In this document: positions 57,411 through 64,000 of the stretch, piece after piece
Layout of the letters: the number at the start of each line of letters is the position of its first letter
Position numbering within the stretch: the stretch's first letter is position 1
Assembly (NCBI RefSeq): GCF_001647675.1
Contig: NZ_CP015594.1
Span: 620,001 to 684,000 of the forward strand
Direction: 5' to 3'
Origin: Acinetobacter sp. NCu2D-2
Lineage (GTDB): Bacteria > Pseudomonadota > Gammaproteobacteria > Pseudomonadales > Moraxellaceae
Length of the DNA stretch: 64,000 nt
Notes under the pieces: generated by a model
What the model was told of the DNA's origin: nothing
Databases searched by the model: none
Seen by the model: only the letters and a program-made list of their open reading frames with translations
Position numbers and translations under genes: made by a program

Positions 57411-58384
57411 ACCCGAATCCTGCTTAAGCCGATGATTCCTTAATTTGAATTGTTGGCTTATTTCGATGGGTTAATTGATATGCACATAGTGAGGCGTAAA
57501 TTCCACTCAGAAATCCATGAAGACTACGTGCTTTACTCGTCACTAAATTGTATTGCCCCTTCAATAAGCTGAATAATGTTTCTATTTTATTGCGTTGTCT
57601 TAGGTGATATTCATCTGATGCACAGAGTTGAATAGCCTGCATATTCTTCCGATGATAAGTAATTAAATCAATACCTTGATCTTTCAATCTAATTTTTAAT
57701 TCTTGGCTGATGTAGCCCCGATCCCCGTAAAGTTTTGCTTCTATACCAGCAACCAATTGCTCAACCATTTTTATGTCAGCAACATGTCCATTCGATAAAG
57801 CAGAACAGGCAATTTCACCAAATTGATTCATTGCAATATGTAATTTACAGCCATAAAACCAGCCCATTGAGCTTCTACCACGTGATGCAATTTGGATTAA
57901 TGATTTATGACGCTGAATACGTTGATTTTTACAAACTGGCAGAGTTGTTGAATCAATCCATAAATATTGTGTACCTTGGCCTTTCATCAGTGCCACATGT
58001 AAAGCGTGTAGAGCTAATTCATGCATATTGATCAGATGAATCATCCTTTGATAGCAAGGCAAGTACTTAAATAAATGGCTTTTATCTTCTTTTAACCAGC
58101 TGAAAAAGGCTTTGAAATTATTGAAATGAGAGCATTTGTACCAAATGGCAATAAAGCAGATTTCTGAAATTGTAAGTTGAGCAGTTCTGATTCTTAAGGA
58201 ACCACGGTTTTGTTTGAGAAACTCCCAATAAGTTGCTTCAAATTTAAGAAAGAAATCATCAATTACGCAAAATAATTCGGTACTATTAAACATCAGGACT
58301 AGAGTTGTGAGTTTTGTGTGGTAACTCAACTGATGGCTCTAGTCCTCTTATTTTTCAAGTCAATTTCTTATCCGCGATTCGGGT
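57411..58384 (-). mobile_element. IS982-family element (974 bp)
   Basis: Ends ACCCGAATC (left) and its inverse GATTCGGGT (right), flanked by a perfect 8-bp target duplication TAGTGATA (57403-57410 and 58385-58392). Carries one transposase on the minus strand. Inserted between the prpF terminator and the ispA promoter. Confidence 0.95.
57424..58293 (-). CDS. IS982-family transposase
   Basis: Protein of 289 aa from the ATG at 58293; an in-frame TTG 36 bases upstream would add 12 residues. Catalytic residues: Asp in YLWIDSTTLPVCKN, Asp in AKLYGDRGYISQ, Glu in RQRNKIETLFSLLKGQYNL. The N-terminal FFLKFEATYWEF and C-terminal SLHGFLSGIYASLCAYQL are typical of the family. Intact. Confidence 0.93.
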   Translation of the reverse strand: MFNSTELFCVIDDFFLKFEATYWEFLKQNRGSLRIRTAQLTISEICFIAIWYKCSHFNNFKAFFSWLKEDKSHLFKYLPCYQRMIHLINMHELALHALHVALMKGQGTQYLWIDSTTLPVCKNQRIQRHKSLIQIASRGRSSMGWFYGCKLHIAMNQFGEIACSALSNGHVADIKMVEQLVAGIEAKLYGDRGYISQELKIRLKDQGIDLITYHRKNMQAIQLCASDEYHLRQRNKIETLFSLLKGQYNLVTSKARSLHGFLSGIYASLCAYQLTHRNKPTIQIKESSA

Positions 58385-58527
58385 TAGTGATATGTATGCA
58401 GCAGAATATTAGTGGGTAGAATAATGACTAATAATCAGTGTAAAAACTCGCTACAATAATGGTATGCATAAAACCGATGGTCACTCATTGGTTTTAATTC
58501 TTTTAGGACAATGTATTCGAGGCGAAT

Positions 58528-59439
58528 GTGTCATCTATTACTGATCTGTCAAATCATCCATTGACTCAAGCACAACATCGTATTCATCAAGATTTATTGA
58601 CAGCTTTAGATGCCTTTTCTATTCCAGAGCCATTAAAGTCAGCAGTTCATCATGCGGTGATGTTGGGCGGTAAACGTGTTCGTCCTGCATTAAGCTATGC
58701 TACGGCTGCTCTAAAGCCAAATCAAAATCAAGCCGCTGTGCGTCGTGCCGCGGTGGCAATTGAATTTATTCATTGTTATTCCTTAGCACATGATGATTTA
58801 CCCTGTATGGACAATGACCAGTTACGTCGTGGTCAGCCAACCTGTCATGTTGCATTTGGTGAAGATACGGCTTTACTTGCAGGTGATATTTTACAGTCTA
58901 TGGCCTTTGAAATTTTGGGGAGCCGACTGTTTGATCAGGGACCTGCAGTCGATGCTGCGATTGTATTAAAACAAATGCAAATTCTAGCAACTGCCTCTTC
59001 AAAAATGGTCAATGGTCAGGTGCTTGATTTGCAAGCGGAAGGCAAGCAGATTGATCAACACGCCTTGGAAAATATTCACCGTAATAAAACAGGTGCGCTA
59101 ATTTCAGCGGCAATTATGATGGCTGCTGTGACAATTTTTGAAGGAACTGATTTAGCTATTCCAAAATTACGTGAGTTCGCTCAAGCGATTGGTTTGGCAT
59201 TCCAAGTTCAAGATGACATCTTAGATATTATTTCTGACACTGAAGTTTTGGGTAAAACTGCAGGTAAAGATCAGCAAGTTGAAAAATCGACGTATCCTGC
59301 GCTTATGGGATTAGATCAAGCTCAAGCGTATGCCAAAGACTTACATGAACAAGCATTGGCTGCACTAGCGTATTTCGAACCTGCTCAAGCAGAAGAGTTA
59401 CTGGCGATTACGCAGTTCTTATTGCATCGTAAAAGCTAA
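58528..59439 (+). CDS. ispA: (2E,6E)-Farnesyl diphosphate synthase
   Basis: Polyprenyl synthase of 303 aa with a GTG start. First aspartate-rich motif in LAHDDLPCMDNDQLRRGQPT and second in QVQDDILDIISDTEVLGKTAGKD; GGKRVRPALSYA and the KTGALISAA helix are also present. Makes C15 farnesyl diphosphate for quinones and undecaprenyl phosphate. The IS982 copy lies 135 bases upstream of the start and may leave the promoter intact. Confidence 0.95.
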   Translation: MSSITDLSNHPLTQAQHRIHQDLLTALDAFSIPEPLKSAVHHAVMLGGKRVRPALSYATAALKPNQNQAAVRRAAVAIEFIHCYSLAHDDLPCMDNDQLRRGQPTCHVAFGEDTALLAGDILQSMAFEILGSRLFDQGPAVDAAIVLKQMQILATASSKMVNGQVLDLQAEGKQIDQHALENIHRNKTGALISAAIMMAAVTIFEGTDLAIPKLREFAQAIGLAFQVQDDILDIISDTEVLGKTAGKDQQVEKSTYPALMGLDQAQAYAKDLHEQALAALAYFEPAQAEELLAITQFLLHRKS

Positions 59440-59451
59440 AGCGTTGAAATA

Positions 59452-59484
59452 AAAAAAAGAGGACATGAAGTCCTCTTTTTTTTG
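59452..59484. terminator. Bidirectional terminator between ispA and putP
   Basis: AAAGAGGACATGAAGTCCTCTTT hairpin with A-run on the left and T-run on the right; serves both convergent genes. Confidence 0.92.
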
Positions 59485-59493
59485 AATCTGTTT

Positions 59494-60984
59494 TTATTTG
59501 GTTTCGTTATACAAACGCTCAGCTTGTTCGAAACGGTCAGTGACTTCTTTGCCTGGTGCTTTGCCCATCAGGCTGACAATGACGATTGAAAGCATAGACA
59601 GGATAAAGCCTGGAATGATTTCATAGAGGCCTGTGTCGCCAAATAGGTTTTTCCACAGAATCACGACAACTGCACCAACAATCATCCCTGCAAGTGCGCC
59701 ATTTAATGTCATACGCTTCCACATCAGCGATAATATAATCAATGGACCAAATGCAGCACCAAAACCTGCCCATGCATAAGCGACTAAACCTAAGACTTTT
59801 GAAGCAGGATTACCTGCCATCCAAATCGCAAGAATCGAAATCAGAAGCACCATTAAACGGCCAACCCAAATCAACTCTTTTTGCGTTGCAGATTTACGTA
59901 TGAACGATTTATAGAAATCTTCCGTCAACGTACTTGAACATACCAACAGCTGACAACTTAGCGTACTCATTACCGCAGCTAAAATTGCTGCGAGTACAAT
60001 TCCTGCAACCCATGGATTAAATAGAATTTTGGTTAATTCCATAAAGACGGTTTCAGGGTTTGCATTGACCACACTTGCAAGTTCTGGATGCTGTTGGAAG
60101 TAAGCAATACCAAAGAAACCAGCAGCAACTGCGCCGCCCAAACATAGTGTCATCCATGTCATACCAATGCGACGTGCATTTGGAATAGATTTTACTGAGT
60201 CTGCAGCCATGAAACGTACAAGAATATGCGGTTGACCAAAGTAACCTAAGCCCCATGCCAATAATGACAAGATCGCTACGCCACTTAAATTTTGTACCAT
60301 ATCGAATGCAGCAGGTCGTGCAGCTTCAAGTGCTAAAGTCACTTGTGACATATCGCTGAACGTAAGGATGGTGACAATAGGCGTTAGCAATAAGGCAAAA
60401 ATCATAAAGGTGGCTTGGATGGTATCTGTCCAAGATACTGCCAAGAAGCCACCAATGAATACATAGCTAATGGTGGCAATCGCGCTGATCCAAAGTGCTG
60501 TGCTATACGACATATCGAACATACTTTCGAAGAGTCGAGCACCAGCGACCATGCCTGAAGCACAGTAAATGGCAAAGAAAATTAAAATAACAACAGCTGA
60601 AACGATTCGTAGGATTTTCTTTTGATCATTAAAACGGTTGGAAAAATAATCGGGTAGCGTCAGTGCGTTATTTTGCACTTCAGTATGTACACGCAAACGA
60701 CCTGCAACCAAAAGCCAGTTCAGCCATGCACCCGCAATTAAACCAATCGCAATCCACATTTCAGACAAACCTGAAAGATAGATCGCACCTGGTAGACCCA
60801 TGAGTAGCCAGCCACTCATGTCAGAAGCGCCTGCAGAAAGTGCAGTAACAAAACTACCTAAACGACGGCCCCCTAAAATATAGTCAGAAAAGTTTGTTGT
60901 CGCACGATACGCCATCAATCCGACGACGACCATAATGACAATATATAAAAGAAAGGTGATTAAAGTTGGATTTAGGGAGCTCAT
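59494..60984 (-). CDS. putP: Sodium/proline symporter
   Basis: Protein of 496 aa, SSS family, with about thirteen membrane segments, the size of E. coli PutP (502). Family marks: LGSFVTALSAGASDMSGWLLMGLPGA (sodium-site Asp and Ser), LVAGRLRVHTEVQNNALTLPDYFSNRF, and GFGAAFGPLIILSLMWKRMT. Imports proline as a nutrient and osmoprotectant. Single gene. Confidence 0.94.
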   Translation of the reverse strand: MSSLNPTLITFLLYIVIMVVVGLMAYRATTNFSDYILGGRRLGSFVTALSAGASDMSGWLLMGLPGAIYLSGLSEMWIAIGLIAGAWLNWLLVAGRLRVHTEVQNNALTLPDYFSNRFNDQKKILRIVSAVVILIFFAIYCASGMVAGARLFESMFDMSYSTALWISAIATISYVFIGGFLAVSWTDTIQATFMIFALLLTPIVTILTFSDMSQVTLALEAARPAAFDMVQNLSGVAILSLLAWGLGYFGQPHILVRFMAADSVKSIPNARRIGMTWMTLCLGGAVAAGFFGIAYFQQHPELASVVNANPETVFMELTKILFNPWVAGIVLAAILAAVMSTLSCQLLVCSSTLTEDFYKSFIRKSATQKELIWVGRLMVLLISILAIWMAGNPASKVLGLVAYAWAGFGAAFGPLIILSLMWKRMTLNGALAGMIVGAVVVILWKNLFGDTGLYEIIPGFILSMLSIVIVSLMGKAPGKEVTDRFEQAERLYNETK

Positions 60985-61156
60985 ACAATATCCATTTTCG
61001 AGTTGGACTGTAAATCGAAATAGGGACTACGTTTAGATAACTTAGCGGAAATGCGAGATTTCGCTAGCGCTGCAGCCCAAAACATTACAAAAAATTAACG
61101 CGAAATTTAACCATAAATTCGCATGTTTTGCAGAGTTTTTATCGGCTTTATAGACA

Positions 61157-61181
61157 ATAGGCAGCTCGAAAGCTGCCTATT
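61157..61181 (-). terminator. Hairpin after the SPFH gene
   Basis: ATAGGCAGCTCGAAAGCTGCCTAT is a strong 10-bp stem about 20 bases past the stop of the leftward SPFH gene; the T-run is weak. Confidence 0.6.
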
Positions 61182-61202
61182 TAGATGAATCTACAAAATT
61201 TT

Positions 61203-62057
61203 TTAATTATTTCGACCCATGACACCACGAATGGTATTCATAATGTCGGCTGGTAATACCACCGTCTTGGCATTTGGAGATTTCGACATATCTTGCATCG
61301 CTTTGACATATTGCTCACCCAACAAGTAGGCAACAGGAATTTCTTTATCACCGACTGCTGAAGTCACCATCTCAATAGCACGCTGTGACGATTCAGCCAA
61401 AACTACTTGTGCTTCGGCATCACGACGCGATGCTTCTAAACGACCATCCGCTTCTAAGATTGCTGCTTGTTTTTCACCATCGGCTTTGGTCACAGTCGCA
61501 CGACGCTGACGCTCAGCAGCTGCTTGTTCTTCCATTGCGGCTTGCATGGTATGAGACGGCTTAATATCCTGAATTTCGACCGTCTTTAAGGTAATTCCCC
61601 AATCTGAAATATCATCAGAAATCGCAGCTTTCAATTTGGCTTTAATATGATCACGTGATGACAAAGCATCATCTAAATCCATTTCACCGACAATTGAACG
61701 TAAAGAGGTTTGAACCAGGTTTTGAATTGCCCATGTGTAGTTCTCAATACCATAGACTGCTTTTTCAGGTGTGGTCAGATTGATATATGCCACGGCATTC
61801 ATAAGTAATACAGCATTGTCGCGTGTGATCACTTCCTGAGACGGAATATCAAGCACGATATCTTTGGTGGTAACTTTGTAGGCAACATCATCAATATAAG
61901 GAATCACAAAGTTGAGACCGGGGCCTAATGTGGTGTGATATTTACCGAGACGTTGCACAATCCATTTATAGCCTTGAGGCACAATACGAACACCTTTAAA
62001 AATAGTGATCGCCACAAAAGCTAAGAATGCGATAACAATGATTGCTCCAGCAGACAT
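61203..62057 (-). CDS. SPFH/Band-7 membrane protein, QmcA-like
   Basis: Protein of 284 aa: an N-terminal membrane anchor (IIVIAFLAFVAITIFKGV), then the SPFH domain with VPQGYKWIVQRLGKYHTTLGPGLNFVIPYID, DIPSQEVITRDNAVLLMNAVAY, and a coiled, Ala/Glu-rich segment (QAAMEEQAAAERQRRATVTKADGEKQAAIL). Forms membrane microdomain assemblies, usually with an NfeD partner, whose gene lies 3 bases upstream. Role in protein quality control at the membrane is family knowledge. Confidence 0.92.
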   Translation of the reverse strand: MSAGAIIVIAFLAFVAITIFKGVRIVPQGYKWIVQRLGKYHTTLGPGLNFVIPYIDDVAYKVTTKDIVLDIPSQEVITRDNAVLLMNAVAYINLTTPEKAVYGIENYTWAIQNLVQTSLRSIVGEMDLDDALSSRDHIKAKLKAAISDDISDWGITLKTVEIQDIKPSHTMQAAMEEQAAAERQRRATVTKADGEKQAAILEADGRLEASRRDAEAQVVLAESSQRAIEMVTSAVGDKEIPVAYLLGEQYVKAMQDMSKSPNAKTVVLPADIMNTIRGVMGRNN

Positions 62058-62060
62058 AAT

Positions 62061-62543
62061 TTATATACCCTTTTCGTTTTCGTAATTTTTAGTGTGGTTC
62101 TGAACCACAAGATCATTTCCTAAAATATCCACCACTCGAACACGGTCACCCACATGAACAGGTGTTAAGGTGCGGCAAGACCATTCATCTGAACCGAGTA
62201 CAGGTAGCGGAAAGCGGACTTTGACTTGGTCATGGTCTAGGTTGACTTGGATCACCATACCGACTTGACCAATGGTTGCCTCTCGCGACAAGCCCGCTTT
62301 GGTTTTATCGGTTGATAATGGCTTAATAAATTTAAACCAAGCCACTGTGCACAGAATTGAAAAGAAAATCCAAATCAGAATTTGTAGATTCATTCCCATG
62401 CTCGGGAAGATCCAAAATAAAACACCAACCAATATTGCCCCAATCCCAAACCAGAGAGCAGCAAATGCAGGTAAAATCAGCTCAGACAAAATTAAGGCAA
62501 TGCCCAAAACAAACCAATGCCACGGTTCCAAAACAAATTCCAT
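62061..62543 (-). CDS. NfeD-family membrane protein
   Basis: Protein of 160 aa. Three or four hydrophobic segments (WFVLGIALILSELILPAFAALWFGIGAILVG, LQILIWIFFSILCTVAWFKFI) and a C-terminal OB-fold (GMVIQVNLDHDQVKVRFPLPVLGSDEWSCRTLTPVHVGDRVRVVDILGNDLVV). No protease domain, so a short-form NfeD partner of the SPFH protein. The two genes form an operon. Confidence 0.92.
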   Translation of the reverse strand: MEFVLEPWHWFVLGIALILSELILPAFAALWFGIGAILVGVLFWIFPSMGMNLQILIWIFFSILCTVAWFKFIKPLSTDKTKAGLSREATIGQVGMVIQVNLDHDQVKVRFPLPVLGSDEWSCRTLTPVHVGDRVRVVDILGNDLVVQNHTKNYENEKGI

Positions 62544-62721
62544 AAACAGACCTTTGTATTTAAATGGATTTAATCATCATTTTTATCAACCATGAGACTG
62601 ACTGTAGCAGATCGTGTCTTAAATACAAAACCTGATGAAAGATTGAGTTAAAGTCTGAGCGATGACTTAAAGGAATTAAGCATTGAACCGAAGTGTTTTA
62701 AAAAATTAAAGCTAGACAGCT

Positions 62722-63354
62722 TTAGGGATTTTTCTTCATATGTTTTTGCAAAGGCTTCGCCACCCATTCAGGATTCTTTGCGGACATTTTCCCATCATAA
62801 TGTTTCAAGATCGCTTCTAGATCAGCTTCAAAATCACCTGTGGTATGAAATACACCAAGGATATGAATTGTTTTTATATCGTAGTCGAAGCTAAACATGA
62901 CAACGGGTAAGCCAGCACCATGTGCAATATGATAAAAACCACTACGGATTTTTTCAGGGGCTTTGCGGGAACCTTCAGGTGCCATACCGACCCAAATCTG
63001 TTCTTTCTGTTGAATGATATCAATAATTTGTTGAGTTTGACCTTTTGGCGTGTCGCGTACGACAGGAATAACACCGACCCATTCTAAGACAGGTTTGAGT
63101 GGTGTTCTAAATAAACTGTCTTTACCAAAAATGGTGATATCAATACCCAGTCCCAGTAACGCATTAAAGCCTAACCAAGCATCTATATTCGAAGTATGCG
63201 GAGAGATAATCGCCACAGCTTTGGCAAGATTGGGGAATTCACCCTCAAATTTCCAGCCTTGAGCTAAAAATAAGCGTTTAAAAAATTCACGACTCAAATG
63301 ACTTCCACGGCTTGGAACAAGGGGAGGAAGTTGAGGGAATTTCGTTTCGCTCAT
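62722..63354 (-). CDS. Lysophospholipid acyltransferase (PlsC-like)
   Basis: Protein of 210 aa. The His-x4-Asp catalytic motif is in IISPHTSNIDAWLGFN and the glycerophosphate-binding block in GMAPEGSRKAPEKIRSGFYHIAHGAG. No N-terminal membrane helix. Acylates a lysophospholipid or related acceptor; substrate unclear. Divergent from the AmpG-like gene. Confidence 0.85.
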   Translation of the reverse strand: MSETKFPQLPPLVPSRGSHLSREFFKRLFLAQGWKFEGEFPNLAKAVAIISPHTSNIDAWLGFNALLGLGIDITIFGKDSLFRTPLKPVLEWVGVIPVVRDTPKGQTQQIIDIIQQKEQIWVGMAPEGSRKAPEKIRSGFYHIAHGAGLPVVMFSFDYDIKTIHILGVFHTTGDFEADLEAILKHYDGKMSAKNPEWVAKPLQKHMKKNP

Positions 63355-63485
63355 AAGGAGTACCTATCTCAATATAATTGTATTTTTTGAATTTTCTACT
63401 TTTTAATGTACTTTTTCATTGGCAGAATGTGTTGCTATAAAGATCATCATAATGGCTATTTTTGCCAAACGTAAGGCGAAATTGT

Positions 63486-64000
63486 ATGCAAAATATTTAC
63501 CTACTGTTATTTAGCCTGTATTGGGCACAAGGCTTACCAGTCGGGTTTATGACGCATGCATTACCTGTGATTTTACGTGCAGAAGGTGTGTCACTGACGC
63601 ACATTGGTGGTTTTGGTCTTCTGATGTTGCCATGGTCGATTAAAGTCTTTTGGGCACCGTTGGTCGACCGTTACGGTTTACGATCTTTAGGACATTATCG
63701 AAGTTGGATTATACCCACCCAATTACTGACAGTGGGTGTGCTTATCCTTTTATCCTTCATGCCGATCCATTCTCTAGATCAACCATTATATTTATTGCTG
63801 TTTTTTATCAGTCTATTACTTATGAATAGTGTAGGGGCGACGCAAGATATTGCCACCGATGGACTCGCAGTAAAGATGTTGAAAGGCGAACAGCAGCAGT
63901 GGGGAAATACCTTTCAAGTTGTGGGTTCCCGTTTAGGTTTTATTGTGGGCGGGGGCGCCGTTTTATGGTTGTTGGATCTATTGCAATGGCAACAGACTTT
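63486..64000 (+). CDS. AmpG-like MFS permease, 5' part (runs off right edge)
   Basis: Open frame from ATG at 63486 to the window end, 171 codons, no stop seen. Begins MQNIYLLLFSLYWAQGLPVGF and contains LMLPWSIKVFWAPLVDRYG and NSVGATQDIATDGLAV, the segment conserved in the AmpG/acetyl-CoA-transporter branch of the MFS (muropeptide or siderophore import). About five membrane segments are inside the window. Exact substrate unclear. Confidence 0.85.
   Translation, partial: MQNIYLLLFSLYWAQGLPVGFMTHALPVILRAEGVSLTHIGGFGLLMLPWSIKVFWAPLVDRYGLRSLGHYRSWIIPTQLLTVGVLILLSFMPIHSLDQPLYLLLFFISLLLMNSVGATQDIATDGLAVKMLKGEQQQWGNTFQVVGSRLGFIVGGGAVLWLLDLLQWQQT

Overview
The window looks like an Acinetobacter chromosome (Moraxellaceae). 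It is AT-rich with small tight operons. It carries a two-component class-D p-hydroxyphenylacetate hydroxylase of the A. baumannii C1/C2 type, an AtfA-type wax ester synthase/DGAT, a split gatCAB / mreBCD-maf-rng core block, and several IS families common in that genus. No rRNA, CRISPR or prophage was seen. One tRNA (Arg, CCT anticodon) is present.

Layout. 1-780: end of an IS3-family element running off the left edge. 966-5658: regulators and exporters (HpaR-like MarR protein, EntS-like MFS, an unrecognised 238-aa protein, Bcr/CflA exporter, AraC-type HpaA). 5808-13104: tight meta-cleavage operon hpaG1-G2-E-D-F-H-I plus a succinate-semialdehyde dehydrogenase, closed by a terminator. 13622-15284: a 54-codon small ORF and an MHS-family transporter, then another IS3-family element. 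17415-19637: hydroxylase C2 and C1. 19796-27503: a second, less understood module (KstD-like flavoprotein, SDR, two IclR regulators, ACS-family transporter, OprD-like porin, second HpaR-like regulator). 27577-31961: SbmA-like transporter, a candidate small RNA, a lipoprotein and small envelope proteins. 32012-36736: IS nest (IS21 family inside an IS3-family copy, then an IS256-family copy splitting a gene remnant). 36829-44744: gatBAC, divergent from mreBCD-maf-rng. 45203-48307: wax synthase, cysH, thrH. 48389-53992: three FadL paralogs with an IS903-group element between the second and third. 54313-64000: tRNA-Arg, amino-acid permease, prpF, an IS982-family element, ispA, putP, SPFH/NfeD pair, acyltransferase and the start of an AmpG-like MFS gene.

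How it works together. The genes encode a complete route from 4-hydroxyphenylacetate to pyruvate and succinate: C1/C2 hydroxylate it to homoprotocatechuate, HpaD opens the ring, HpaE/F/G/H process the chain, HpaI cleaves it to pyruvate and succinic semialdehyde, and the last dehydrogenase makes succinate. Two DNA motifs divide the cluster. A palindrome TTAATATRTTAA occurs before the meta operon, the EntS-like exporter, the 238-aa orphan and the KstD-like gene, and a TTAACATGTTAA variant before the ACS transporter; this fits an HpaR-type repressor. A different tandem half-site (GAAAAGTACCAATT, repeated 21 bp on) lies before only the transporter unit and the hydroxylase genes, as expected for the AraC-type activator HpaA. 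The assignment of each motif to a regulator is inference. The catabolic region (781-32011) lies between two inverted copies of the same IS3-family element, so it may be invertible or mobile as a unit.
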